Source: an uncultured Aliiroseovarius sp. (GTDB lineage Bacteria; Pseudomonadota; Alphaproteobacteria; Rhodobacterales; Rhodobacteraceae). Taken from it: a stretch of DNA of 64,000 bases. A program made the position numbers and the translations under genes. Every line of letters begins with the position of its first letter. Position 1 is the first letter of the stretch. The notes below the pieces were generated by a model. It searched no databases. It was given only the letters and a program-made list of their open reading frames with translations, and was not told the DNA's origin. The DNA lies in assembly GCF_947497285.1 (NCBI RefSeq), contig NZ_CANMFT010000002.1, positions 124,001 to 188,000 on the forward strand, read 5' to 3'. Positions 53,754 to 62,063 of the stretch are shown one piece after another.

Positions 53754-54947
53754 ATGGTATTCGACTTTCTCAAGCGTGGCGATGCAGCGCATATGGCCAC
53801 GCAGCCGACCGAAACCAAAGCGTCCGCGACCGGGCCGGTCATCGCCTATGGCGGTGCGGGTCGTGTGGCCTGGAGCCCGCGCGATGTGGTCAGCCTGACC
53901 AAGACTGGCTTTGCGGCCAATCCGGTCGGGTTTCGGTCGGTCAAGCTGATCGCAGAGGCCGCCGCCGCGCTGCCCTTAGTGCTTCAGGACGATGCGCAGC
54001 GGTTCGAGGTTCATCCGCTTCTAGACCTGTTGGCCCGCCCGAATGCGGCACAGGGCCGTGCTGAACTGTTTGAAGCCTTCTTCGGGCAGTTGCTGTTGAC
54101 CGGGAACGGTTATTTCGAAGCGGTGGCCAGCGAAGACGGGTCGGTGTCAGAACTTCATGTGCTGCGTTCGGACCGGATGAACCTGGTGCCGGGGGCGGAT
54201 GGCTGGCCGGTGGCATATGACTACACGGTTGGTGCGCGCAAACACCGCTTTCATGTAGGCGAGGGGTCATCGCCGATCTGCCACGTCAAAGCCTTCCACC
54301 CGCAGGATGATCATTACGGGCTGTCCCCTTTGCAAGCCGCCGCCACGGCGATTGATGTGCACAATGCGGCGAGCCGGTGGTCGAAAGCACTGCTGGACAA
54401 CGCCGCAAGGCCGTCGGGCGCTATCGTCTACAAGGGCGCGGACGGGCAGGCGCAGTTGAGCGCAGACCAGTATGACCGGCTGCTGTCCGAGATGGAAAGC
54501 CACCACGTGGGCGCGCGCAATGCCGGACGCCCGATGTTGTTGGAAGGCGGTCTGGATTGGAAGCCGATGGGGTTCAGCCCCTCGGATATGGAATTCCAGA
54601 AAACCAAGGAAGCCGCCGCGCGCGAGATTGCGCAGGCCTTTGGGGTACCGCCGATGCTGATCGGCATTCCAGGTGATGCGACCTATGCGAACTATCAGGA
54701 AGCCAGCCGGGCGTTTTATCGCCTGACCGTGGTGCCCTTGGTGTCGCGCGTCGCGGCCAGTGTCGGCCACTGGCTGGCGGGGTTCACCGGTGAAAGCGTG
54801 GTGCTGAAGCCCGACCTTGACCAAGTGCCCGCACTGTCCGCTGAGCGTGACCAGCAATGGCGCCGCGTGGCCGAGGCCAGTTTCCTGTCCGATGCCGAAA
54901 AACGCAGCCTTCTGGGTCTGCCGCCTGTCGCCTCTGACGACGTTTAA
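53754..54947 (+). CDS. GTA portal protein (g3), HK97 family
   Basis: 397 residues. Phage_portal pattern: FRSVKLIAEAAAALPLVL near residue 65, LLDLLARPNAAQGRAELFEA, then the fold with LLLTGNGYFEAVA and IPGDATYANYQEASRAFYRLTV. It forms the dodecameric ring through which DNA enters the capsid. The ATG follows GAGGAG. It is 16 bases from the protease gene, which leaves no room for the g3.5 gene seen in R. capsulatus. Confidence 0.93.
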   Translation: MVFDFLKRGDAAHMATQPTETKASATGPVIAYGGAGRVAWSPRDVVSLTKTGFAANPVGFRSVKLIAEAAAALPLVLQDDAQRFEVHPLLDLLARPNAAQGRAELFEAFFGQLLLTGNGYFEAVASEDGSVSELHVLRSDRMNLVPGADGWPVAYDYTVGARKHRFHVGEGSSPICHVKAFHPQDDHYGLSPLQAAATAIDVHNAASRWSKALLDNAARPSGAIVYKGADGQAQLSADQYDRLLSEMESHHVGARNAGRPMLLEGGLDWKPMGFSPSDMEFQKTKEAAAREIAQAFGVPPMLIGIPGDATYANYQEASRAFYRLTVVPLVSRVAASVGHWLAGFTGESVVLKPDLDQVPALSAERDQQWRRVAEASFLSDAEKRSLLGLPPVASDDV

Positions 54948-54963
54948 CAATTGAGGAAAAGCC

Positions 54964-55533
54964 ATGAGTGAATTTCAGCCCGATCTGGGGCTTGAGCATA
55001 AATTCGTCAAGCTGGGCGACACGTCCGAAGTGGACGAGGGCATTCTGATCGAAGGCTATGCCAGCTTCTTTGACCAATGTGACACGGGAGGCGACATCGT
55101 GGCCCCCGGTGCTTACGGCAAATCCCTGCGCGCGCTGAAAGGGGCGGATCGTGGCGTGAAGATGCTGTGGCAACACGACCCGGCACAGCCGATTGGCGTG
55201 TGGGACGAAGTGCGCGAGGACGCGCGCGGGCTTTACGTCAAAGGGCGCATTCTGACGGATGTCGCCAAGGGGCGCGAAGCCGCCGCACTGATTGAAGCCG
55301 GCGCGATTGACGGTCTGTCGATCGGTTATCGCACCAAGCGGGCAACCAAGAACGACAAGGGCCAACGGCTTTTGACCGAGTTGGAGCTTTGGGAGGTGTC
55401 GCTTGTCACCTTCCCGATGCTTCCGACGGCGCGAGTGGGGGCAAAGGGCGATACGCCTGCTGCTGATGCCACTTTGCGTGAACTGGCGGCTTCGATCACC
55501 GAAGCCCGCCACATGCTGGCCCGAAAATCCTGA
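54964..55533 (+). CDS. GTA prohead protease (g4), HK97 family
   Basis: 189 residues. Peptidase_U35/HK97 protease pattern: IEGYASFFDQCDTGGDIVAPGAYGK, the catalytic-region WQHDPAQPIGVWDEV (with the active His) and GLSIGYRTK plus ELWEVSLVTFPM (Ser-region). Matures the capsid by cleaving the capsid-protein N-terminal delta domain during assembly. A GAGGAAAAGCC site precedes the start. Confidence 0.92.
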   Translation: MSEFQPDLGLEHKFVKLGDTSEVDEGILIEGYASFFDQCDTGGDIVAPGAYGKSLRALKGADRGVKMLWQHDPAQPIGVWDEVREDARGLYVKGRILTDVAKGREAAALIEAGAIDGLSIGYRTKRATKNDKGQRLLTELELWEVSLVTFPMLPTARVGAKGDTPAADATLRELAASITEARHMLARKS

Positions 55534-55567
55534 GCCAGCGATCTGACCCCCTGAGAAGGACCCATAG

Positions 55568-56797
55568 ATGAGCAAGAACGAGACGAAAGCTCAGGGCCAG
55601 TCGGCCGCGCCCACAGGCCCGGATTCTGGCCCGGTTGCGGGCTTGACCCCGGCTGCCGAGGTTAAGACCGCGCTGGCTGGTTTCATGAGTGATATCAACA
55701 CGTTTCACGACGATATTTCAACCAAACTTCAACAACAGGAAGAGCGACTGACCATGCTGGATCGCAAATCTCAAATCACCGCGGCTCGTCCGCATCTTGC
55801 CGCTGCTGCCGATCTGGAAGCACCGCATCAAAAAGCGTTCGAGGCCTATCTGCGCTCTGGCGATGATGACGCGTTGCGTGGTCTGGAACTGGAAGGCAAA
55901 GCCATGTCGACCGCCGTTGCTGGCGATGGGGGCTACCTGGTCGACCCGCAGACGGCTGCGACCATCCAAAGCGTGCTGAAATCGACCGCATCGCTGCGCG
56001 CTGTCTCCAACGTGGTCAACGTCGAAGCCACATCATATGACGTGCTGGTTGATCATTCGGATGTGGGCTCGGGTTGGGCCACGGAAACCGGATCGACCGT
56101 CGAGACCGGCACCCCGTCGATTGAGCGCATCACCATTCCCCTGCACGAGCTGTCGGCGCTCCCCAAAGCATCGCAGCGCCTGCTGGACGACAGCGCGTTC
56201 GAGATCGAGACCTGGTTGGCAGCGCGGATTGCGGACAAGTTTGCCCGTGCAGAAGCTGCGTCGTTCATCTCGGGCGACGGTATCGACAAACCGACCGGCA
56301 TCCTGACCCACACCACGGTGGACAACGACAGCTGGACCTGGGGCAATCTGGGTTACATCGCGACCGGCACTTCGGGCGACTTCGACGCTTCGAACCCGGC
56401 TGATGCGATCATTGATCTGGTCTATGCGCTGGACGCTGAATACCGCGCGGGCGCGAGCTTCGTGATGAACTCGAAAACTGCGGGTTCGGTGCGCAAGATG
56501 AAGGACATGGATGGCCGTTTCCTGTGGTCGGACGGTCTGGCTGCCGGTGAACCGGCGCGTCTGTTGGGTTATCCGGTGCTGATCGCCGAGGATATGCCGG
56601 ATATCGGCACCGACGCCACGCCAATCGCCTTTGGCGACTTCGGCTCGGGTTACACCATCGCGGAACGTCCTGACACGCGTATCCTGCGTGACCCGTTCTC
56701 GGCCAAGCCGCATGTGCTGTTCTATGCGACCAAGCGCGTTGGCGGTGATATCAGCGATTTTGCTGCGATCAAGCTTCTGAAGTTCTCGGTCTCGTAA
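55568..56797 (+). CDS. GTA major capsid protein (g5), HK97 fold
   Basis: 409 residues. The first 115 or so residues are a scaffolding-like delta domain with a coiled-coil (VKTALAGFMSDINTFHDDIS, KLQQQEERLTMLDRK) that is likely removed by g4. The mature part begins around GLELEGKAMSTAVAGDGGYL. Capsid features include VDPQTAATIQSVLKSTASLR, the E-loop region, and the C-terminal FYATKRVGGDISDFAAIKLL. It builds the GTA head. Followed by a structured 169-base gap. Confidence 0.95.
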   Translation: MSKNETKAQGQSAAPTGPDSGPVAGLTPAAEVKTALAGFMSDINTFHDDISTKLQQQEERLTMLDRKSQITAARPHLAAAADLEAPHQKAFEAYLRSGDDDALRGLELEGKAMSTAVAGDGGYLVDPQTAATIQSVLKSTASLRAVSNVVNVEATSYDVLVDHSDVGSGWATETGSTVETGTPSIERITIPLHELSALPKASQRLLDDSAFEIETWLAARIADKFARAEAASFISGDGIDKPTGILTHTTVDNDSWTWGNLGYIATGTSGDFDASNPADAIIDLVYALDAEYRAGASFVMNSKTAGSVRKMKDMDGRFLWSDGLAAGEPARLLGYPVLIAEDMPDIGTDATPIAFGDFGSGYTIAERPDTRILRDPFSAKPHVLFYATKRVGGDISDFAAIKLLKFSVS

Positions 56798-56846
56798 GAG
56801 CCTGAACCCGAGACCCGCTCTGCGCCTTTTTGGCGGGTGCGGGACC

Positions 56847-56920
56847 GGGCGCGCGCCGACCTCACCCCGTGTTGTCTAGCTGCTCCCCCTCCGTCCGAGC
56901 AATGCGGAAGGTGCGCGCCC
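56847..56920 (+). other. Structured non-coding gap between GTA g5 and g6
   Basis: GGGCGCGCGCC (56847-56857) pairs with GGTGCGCGCCC (56910-56920) over 11 bp with one G-T, closing a loop of about 52 bases within the 169-base g5-g6 gap. A further CCCGC/GCGGG pairing precedes it (56815-56843 region). No T-run follows. It may be an mRNA processing or stability element giving high capsid yield relative to downstream genes. Confidence 0.5.
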
Positions 56921-56966
56921 ACCCTAATCCTCGTGACGTGAGGGGCCCGAATTTCGGAGATGATCC

Positions 56967-57578
56967 ATGATGTTAGTCGAGCAGACCACTGTGCCGGGCG
57001 CGGTCCTTCCGGTTGCCCAATTCAAGGACCACCTGCGGCTTGGCACCGGGTTTGCCGATGACGGCGTGCAGGATCAGGTGCTTGAAAGCTTCCTGAGGGC
57101 TGCCATGGCGGCCATTGAAGCGCGCACTGGCAAGATCCTTCTTACCCGCAGCTTCACGTGGTCGCTGACCGCGTGGCGCGACCTGGCCACGCAGGCGCTG
57201 CCTGTCGCCCCGGTCTCTCAGATCGCCAGCCTGTCGATCAAGGATCGTCTGGGCGGAACCGAGGTGATCGCGACCAGCCGCTATGCGTTGGAAGCTGACA
57301 TGCACCGCCCGCGATTGGTTTCCACCGGTATCTGCCTGCCTGCCATTCCGGTCGGTGGACAGGTTGTGATCGAGTTCGAGGCAGGGTTTGGCCCCGCTTG
57401 GACCGATATCCCGGCTGACCTTGCACAAGCGGTCATGATGCTGGCCGCGACTTACTACGAACAGCGTTCGGACAGTGCTTCAGCTGCTGTAGGGCAGGCC
57501 AATTTGCCTTCGGCGGTCAACGCGTTGATCCAGAAATACCGCATTGTGCGTCTGTTTGGTGGTGGGGGTGCGCGATGA
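56967..57578 (+). CDS. GTA head-tail adaptor (g6)
   Basis: 203 residues. Pattern of phage gp6/YqbG-type connectors: VPGAVLPVAQFKDHLRLGTG, FLRAAMAAIEARTGKILLTR and AVMMLAATYYEQRSD. In the published R. capsulatus GTA structure g6 is the adaptor ring below the portal. The ATG is read at 56967 (MMLVEQ). The stop overlaps g7 by 4 bases. Confidence 0.88.
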   Translation: MMLVEQTTVPGAVLPVAQFKDHLRLGTGFADDGVQDQVLESFLRAAMAAIEARTGKILLTRSFTWSLTAWRDLATQALPVAPVSQIASLSIKDRLGGTEVIATSRYALEADMHRPRLVSTGICLPAIPVGGQVVIEFEAGFGPAWTDIPADLAQAVMMLAATYYEQRSDSASAAVGQANLPSAVNALIQKYRIVRLFGGGGAR

Positions 57579-57913
57579 AAGCTCCGATCCTGAACCGCAG
57601 ACTGACGTTGGAAGACCCTGTTAGATTGCCCGATGGGGCAGGTGGGTTCAGCCAGGTTTGGCAACCCTTGGGGGACCATTGGGCAGAGATCAAACCGGGC
57701 ACAGGTCGCGAACGCGCGGCGGGGTTCGCCACGGTGTCGTCGATCCGGTTTCGCATCACCGTGCGCGCCGCACCAGATGGTGCGCCGTCGCGCCCGAAAC
57801 CCGATCAGAGGTTTCGCGCCGGTGCGCGGGTTTTCAGAATTCTTGCCGTAACCGAAGCGGATGCCGGCGCGCATTACCTGACGTGTTTCGCACAAGAGGA
57901 GATCTCGGCATGA
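57575..57913 (+). CDS. GTA head-tail joining (stopper) protein (g7)
   Basis: 112 residues, SPP1 gp16-like fold. Typical start APILNRRLTLEDPVRLPDGA with GGFSQVWQPLGDHWAEI, ending in DAGAHYLTCFAQEEISA. It closes the head channel after packaging and joins the tail. Overlaps g6 and g8 by 4 bases each. Confidence 0.88.
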   Translation: MKAPILNRRLTLEDPVRLPDGAGGFSQVWQPLGDHWAEIKPGTGRERAAGFATVSSIRFRITVRAAPDGAPSRPKPDQRFRAGARVFRILAVTEADAGAHYLTCFAQEEISA

Positions 57914-58320
57914 GCTATGGCGTATCAGCTGCTCTGCAACAGGCGGTCTATCAACGTCTGACCGCAGACAGCGCTCTTTCCACACTGGTCAGTGGCGCGA
58001 TCTACGATGCCGTGCCAGCGGGGATCATCACCGGCACCTATGTGAGCCTTGGTCCTGAGGACGTGCGCGAACGGTCTGACATGACCGGGCATGGTGCCAT
58101 GCACGAAATCACGGTCAGCGTGGTCACAGATGCTGCAGGGTTTCAAAGCGCCAAAGAGGTAGCCGCGGCGGTAAGCGACGCCTTGGTCGATGCGACCTTG
58201 GTTCTGGCGCGTGGTCACCTTGTCTACTTGAACTTTCACCGCGCCCGCGCGCGACGGGTCGAAGCGGCAGATGTGCGCCGGATCGACTTGTTCTTCCGCG
58301 CCCGCGTGCAAGACAGCTAA
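57910..58320 (+). CDS. GTA tail terminator protein (g8), DUF3168
   Basis: 136 residues from MSYGVSAALQQAVYQRL; the start overlaps the g7 stop (ATGA). A DUF3168-type protein: LTADSALSTLVSGAIYDAVP, VSLGPEDVRERSDMTGHG and ARRVEAADVRRIDLFFRARV. It caps the tail tube at the head end and sets tail completion. Followed by g9 after 28 bases. Confidence 0.88.
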   Translation: MSYGVSAALQQAVYQRLTADSALSTLVSGAIYDAVPAGIITGTYVSLGPEDVRERSDMTGHGAMHEITVSVVTDAAGFQSAKEVAAAVSDALVDATLVLARGHLVYLNFHRARARRVEAADVRRIDLFFRARVQDS

Positions 58321-58348
58321 TTCCTTTTTCACAACACGGAGAGTTCCC

Positions 58349-58762
58349 ATGGCTGCCCAAAACGGCAAGGACCTTTTGATCAAGCTCGACATGACCGACA
58401 CAGGCGTGTTCGAAACCATTGCGGGCCTTCGGGCCACGCGCCTGAACTTCAACGCGGAAAGCGTAGATGTCACCAGCTTGGAAAGCACCGGCGGATGGCG
58501 CGAGCTTCTGGGTGGCGCCGGCGTGAAGTCGGCCTCAATCTCGGGGTCGGGGGTGTTCAAGGACGCCACAACCGACGAGCGGGCGCGACAGATCTTCTTC
58601 GACAATGAAGTGCCAAATTTTCAGGTGATCGTGCCTGATTTTGGTGTGGTCGAAGGCCCGTTCATGATCACCTCGATCGAGTATGCGGGATCGCATAATG
58701 GCGAGGCGACGTATGAGCTGTCGATGGCCTCGGCAGGTGAACTCAGCTTTACGGCACTTTGA
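58349..58762 (+). CDS. GTA major tail tube protein (g9)
   Basis: 137 residues, TP901-1-like tail tube. MAAQNGKDLLIKLDM, DVTSLESTGGWRELLGGAGV, SASISGSGVFKDATTDERAR and the C-terminal YELSMASAGELSFTAL are characteristic. It polymerises around the tape measure. ACGGAGAG precedes the ATG; g10 starts two bases after its stop. Confidence 0.93.
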   Translation: MAAQNGKDLLIKLDMTDTGVFETIAGLRATRLNFNAESVDVTSLESTGGWRELLGGAGVKSASISGSGVFKDATTDERARQIFFDNEVPNFQVIVPDFGVVEGPFMITSIEYAGSHNGEATYELSMASAGELSFTAL

Positions 58763-58764
58763 TC

Positions 58765-59109
58765 ATGGCAAACCCTTGGACCGGCGAGGTGCGCCTTGTA
58801 ATCGACGGCACACCCCGTGTGATGAAGCTGACCTTGGGCGCATTGGCAGAACTTGAGGATCAACTGGGCGAGGACACGATCCTAAGTCTTGTCGAACGGT
58901 TCGAACGCGGTGCGTTTTCCAGCCGTGATGTGCTGGCTTTGATTGTGGCCGGGTTGCGCGGTGGTGGATGGCAGGGGCGCGCCAGCGATCTGCTATCCGC
59001 CGAAATCCAGGGTGGCCCCGTGGCCGCAGCGCAAGCGGCGGGTCAGCTTCTGACCCGTGCATTCGCGCTGTCTGGTGGCGATGGAACAACAGATGAGACC
59101 ACGGGGTGA
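58765..59109 (+). CDS. GTA tail assembly protein (g10)
   Basis: 114 residues from MANPWTGEVRLVIDGTP, with LTLGALAELEDQLGEDTILS and FSSRDVLALIVAGLRGGG. GTA-specific tail chaperone-type protein (gene transfer agent family, gp10). The start at 58765 is 2 bases past the g9 stop. Overlaps g10.1 by 4 bases. Confidence 0.85.
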   Translation: MANPWTGEVRLVIDGTPRVMKLTLGALAELEDQLGEDTILSLVERFERGAFSSRDVLALIVAGLRGGGWQGRASDLLSAEIQGGPVAAAQAAGQLLTRAFALSGGDGTTDETTG

Positions 59110-59324
59110 GCACCCCCGTCGCGATCGATTGGCCCGGTCTGATGCGGCTTGGCCTTGGAAAGCTGGGGCTTCGTCCAACTGAGCTTTGGGCGCTGACCCC
59201 GATCGAGCTGGCTGTGATGGCCGGGTTAGATGGCAAACCAACCGCTTGTTTACGCACGCGATTGGAAGAACTCGCACAGGCTTTTCCCGACGAAGGGCGT
59301 GACGTGCAAACAGGAGAAACGTGA
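59106..59324 (+). CDS. GTA tail assembly chaperone-like protein (g10.1)
   Basis: 72 residues, GTG start inside the g10 stop (GTGA). MSTPVAIDWPGLMRLGLGKL and LWALTPIELAVMAGLDGK match the short phage tail assembly protein coded after g10. Small size and position suggest it acts with g10 on the tape measure. The stop overlaps the g11 start by one base. Confidence 0.82.
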   Translation: MSTPVAIDWPGLMRLGLGKLGLRPTELWALTPIELAVMAGLDGKPTACLRTRLEELAQAFPDEGRDVQTGET

Positions 59325-59989
59325 TGGCTGGACTGGACAGTATCGACAGCTTTGACGAACAGGTCGACGCCTTGGAGACCGCCCTTGGCGGTGCACAGGC
59401 GATGACGGCTGGGTTTGTTTTCGAACTCAAGGGGATGCATTCGACCATCTCGGACTTGAGCAGTGATGTGAACACGTTGTCATCAGGCATTTCGTCGGGA
59501 TTACGCAAGGCGTTCGACGGGTTGGTGTTTGATGGCATGAAGCTGTCGGATGCGCTGAGTGTGGTCGCGAAGTCAATGAGCGACGCGGCCTATGGCGCGG
59601 CAATCCGGCCCGTCACCGACCATTTCGGCGGCCTTTTGGGACAGGCGGTTGGCGCGATGACCAATGCGGTTTTGCCATTCGAGAACGGCGGTGCGTTTGC
59701 ACAAGGCCGGGTGCTGCCATTTGCCAAAGGCGGCGTGGTGTCCAGCCCGACAACTTTCCCCATGCGCGGAGCGACCGGGCTGATGGGCGAAGCGGGTCCA
59801 GAGGCGATCATGCCACTGTCGCGCGGGGCTGATGGTCGGCTTGGTGTGCAGGCGGGGGGCGGTGCCGGGCGGCCCGTCAACATAACCATGAATATCTCGA
59901 CCCCGGATGTCGAAGGGTTCCGGCGATCTCATAGCCAGATCGCAGCCCAGATGTCGCGCGCGCTCTCGCGTGGGCAGCGTCATCGCTAA
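59324..59989 (+). CDS. GTA tape measure protein (g11), short form
   Basis: 221 residues, much shorter than phage tape measures, as usual for GTAs with short tails. N-terminal coiled part (FDEQVDALETALGGAQAMTA, ISDLSSDVNTLSSGI), a hydrophobic stretch (FGGLLGQAVGAMTNAVLPF) and Gly-rich blocks (FAQGRVLPFAKGGVV, LMGEAGPEAIMPLSRGADG). ATG at 59324 follows CAGGAGAAAC; the GTG just before it is also possible. It sets tail length. Confidence 0.9.
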   Translation: MAGLDSIDSFDEQVDALETALGGAQAMTAGFVFELKGMHSTISDLSSDVNTLSSGISSGLRKAFDGLVFDGMKLSDALSVVAKSMSDAAYGAAIRPVTDHFGGLLGQAVGAMTNAVLPFENGGAFAQGRVLPFAKGGVVSSPTTFPMRGATGLMGEAGPEAIMPLSRGADGRLGVQAGGGAGRPVNITMNISTPDVEGFRRSHSQIAAQMSRALSRGQRHR

Positions 59990-60023
59990 GCATCCAATCT
60001 GACGAGCCAAGGAGGGTTCACCC

Positions 60024-60656
60024 ATGTCATTTCACGAAGTCCGGTTTCCGGCCAATCTGAGCTTTGGGTCCGTGGGTGGACCCGAACGGCGCACCGAAGT
60101 GGTGACGCTTGCCAACGGGTTCGAAGAACGCAACTCGCCGTGGGAGCATTCGCGACGCCGCTATGATGCCGGGATTGGCATGCGCAGCCTGGACGATGTC
60201 GAGACGCTGATCTCATTCTTCGAGGCGCGGCGCGGGCAGTTGCATGGGTTTCGCTGGAAGGACTGGTCGGATTACAAAAGCGGGCTGCCCTCGCAACCGC
60301 CAGCCTATACCGACCAGATCATCGCCTGGGGTGATGGGAATACGACTGAGTTTCAGCTGACCAAAACCTATCGCTCGGGGGCCAACAGTTATGCCCGGCC
60401 TATTCGCAAGCCCGTGGCTGGAACGGTAATGGTCGGTCTGAAGGGGGATCCCCTGACTGAAGGCACCGACTTTACAGTCGATCATGACACAGGCCTTGTC
60501 ACGTTCGTGACAGCCCCTGAAACTGGGGCAGAGGTAACGGCTGGCTACGAGTTCGACGTGCCGGTTCGGTTCGATACGGATCGCGTGCACACGTCAGTTG
60601 CCTCTTTTCAGGCAGGCGATGCGCCCAATGTGCCGGTGGTGGAGGTGCGGGTCTGA
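60024..60656 (+). CDS. GTA distal tail protein (g12), DUF2460
   Basis: 210 residues. DUF2460/TIGR02217: FHEVRFPANLSFGSVGGPER, ERNSPWEHSRRRYDAGIGMR and IISFFEARRGQLHGFRWKDW-type core (LISFFEARRGQLHGFRWKDW). It forms the ring between tube and hub. GGAGG lies before the ATG. The stop overlaps the g13 start by one base. Confidence 0.92.
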   Translation: MSFHEVRFPANLSFGSVGGPERRTEVVTLANGFEERNSPWEHSRRRYDAGIGMRSLDDVETLISFFEARRGQLHGFRWKDWSDYKSGLPSQPPAYTDQIIAWGDGNTTEFQLTKTYRSGANSYARPIRKPVAGTVMVGLKGDPLTEGTDFTVDHDTGLVTFVTAPETGAEVTAGYEFDVPVRFDTDRVHTSVASFQAGDAPNVPVVEVRV

Positions 60657-61615
60657 TGTCGATTTCCCCTGAATTCGAGGCTCACCTGGGCGAAGGCGTG
60701 ACCACAGTCGCGCGCTGCTGGAAAGTGACACGCCGCGATGGGATTGTGCTTGGGTTTACCGACCATGATCAGGACATCGACTTCGATGGCGTTGTCTTTC
60801 GGGCTGACACAGGCATGACCGCACGCGCGCTCAGCCAGACCACCGGCTTGTCCACCGACAATACCGAGGCGTTGGGGGTGCTCAATGACGCATCGATTTC
60901 CGAAAAGGATATTCGCGCCGGGCGCTATGATGGGGCCGAGGTCGAAGCCTGGCTTGTGAATTGGTCCGAGACCAACCAGCGCCACCTTAGGTTTCGCGGC
61001 ACAGTGGGTGAACTGGCTCGTGAAGCAGGTGGTTTCCGTGCCGAGCTGAACGGCCTGACCGAAGCGCTGAACCAGCCCCAAGGGCGGGCTTATCAATTGC
61101 CTTGTGCCGCCGTTCTTGGCGATGGGATGTGTCGCTTCAACCTGTCCCAGACAGGCTATTCCGTGGAACTGGCAGTGGGCGAAAACGTCGCTGAAACCAC
61201 GTTCCAATGCGCGGGTTTGGAACTCTATCCGAACCGCTGGTTTGAACGTGGCCGTTTCATCGTGTTGAGTGGCGAGGCGAAGGATCTGACCGGGCTCATC
61301 AAGAATGACCGAAAAGGCACAGACGGCCTGCGCACGATCGAGCTTTGGGAAGCGCTGCGTGCCAAAATGGAGCCCGGTGACATGGTGCGACTTGAAGCGG
61401 GGTGCGACAGGCTTCCGCGAACGTGTCGCGTCAAGTTCAACAACTTTCTGAATTTCCGCGGGTTTCCTGATGTTCCAGGCGAAGACTGGCTGATGTCTTA
61501 CCCGGTTGGACATAGACAGAATGACGGTGGCGACGAACGTGAAGCGTCAGATGTTTTGGATGCGCTGCTGAACGGCGACGATGAAAACCCGTTCAACCCC
61601 TTGGGCGGGTTGTGA
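60656..61615 (+). CDS. GTA tail hub protein (g13), DUF2163
   Basis: 319 residues, DUF2163/TIGR02218. VARCWKVTRRDGIVLGFTDH, DNTEALGVLNDASISEKDI and NFLNFRGFPDVPGEDWLMSY are typical. Four cysteines, Cys150, Cys159, Cys250 and Cys257, have the spacing expected for the iron-sulfur cluster described for the R. capsulatus hub protein. It centres the baseplate. One-base overlap with g12. Confidence 0.92.
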   Translation: MSISPEFEAHLGEGVTTVARCWKVTRRDGIVLGFTDHDQDIDFDGVVFRADTGMTARALSQTTGLSTDNTEALGVLNDASISEKDIRAGRYDGAEVEAWLVNWSETNQRHLRFRGTVGELAREAGGFRAELNGLTEALNQPQGRAYQLPCAAVLGDGMCRFNLSQTGYSVELAVGENVAETTFQCAGLELYPNRWFERGRFIVLSGEAKDLTGLIKNDRKGTDGLRTIELWEALRAKMEPGDMVRLEAGCDRLPRTCRVKFNNFLNFRGFPDVPGEDWLMSYPVGHRQNDGGDEREASDVLDALLNGDDENPFNPLGGL

Positions 61616-61616
61616 C

Positions 61617-62063
61617 ATGAGCGATCTGGCAGTTGCAATCGTGGCCGAGGCGCGCGCGTGGCTTGGCACGCCCTATGTGCATCAAGCCTCGTGCAAGGGG
61701 GCAGGCAGTGATTGCCTTGGACTGGTGCGTGGTGTCTGGCGCGCCGTCTTGGGTGAAGAGCCAATAAAGGTGCCACCCTATACGCAGGACTGGTCTGAAG
61801 CGTCTGGTCTGGAGAGCTTGTGGGACAACGCGCGTGCGCACTTGATCGAAAAGCCCATGTCACAGGCAAATCCCGGCGATGTTGTCCTTTTTCGGATGCG
61901 CGGTGGGGCTGTTGCCAAACACCTTGGGATCCTGACGCAAGTGGATCCCTCTTCTTCCTTCATCCATGCCTATAGCGGTCATGGGGTCGTTGAAAGCACG
62001 CTTTCCACCCCTTGGGCGCGCCGGGTCGTGGCATGTTTCGCATTTCCTGAAAGGACAAGCTGA
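61617..62063 (+). CDS. GTA cell-wall peptidase (g14), NlpC/P60
   Basis: 148 residues from MSDLAVAIVAEARAWLG, one base past the g13 stop. The catalytic Cys33 in GAGSDCLGLVRGVWRA and His102 in AVAKHLGILTQVD form the NlpC/P60 core. It probably cuts the recipient peptidoglycan as the tail delivers DNA. Stop overlaps g15 start. Confidence 0.92.
   Translation: MSDLAVAIVAEARAWLGTPYVHQASCKGAGSDCLGLVRGVWRAVLGEEPIKVPPYTQDWSEASGLESLWDNARAHLIEKPMSQANPGDVVLFRMRGGAVAKHLGILTQVDPSSSFIHAYSGHGVVESTLSTPWARRVVACFAFPERTS

Noticed and set aside
53576-54064. Open frame of 162 codons overlapping the GTA portal gene
   Set aside because: It runs in another frame through the portal coding region, is Arg/Cys-rich as expected for a shadow frame, and matches no GTA gene.
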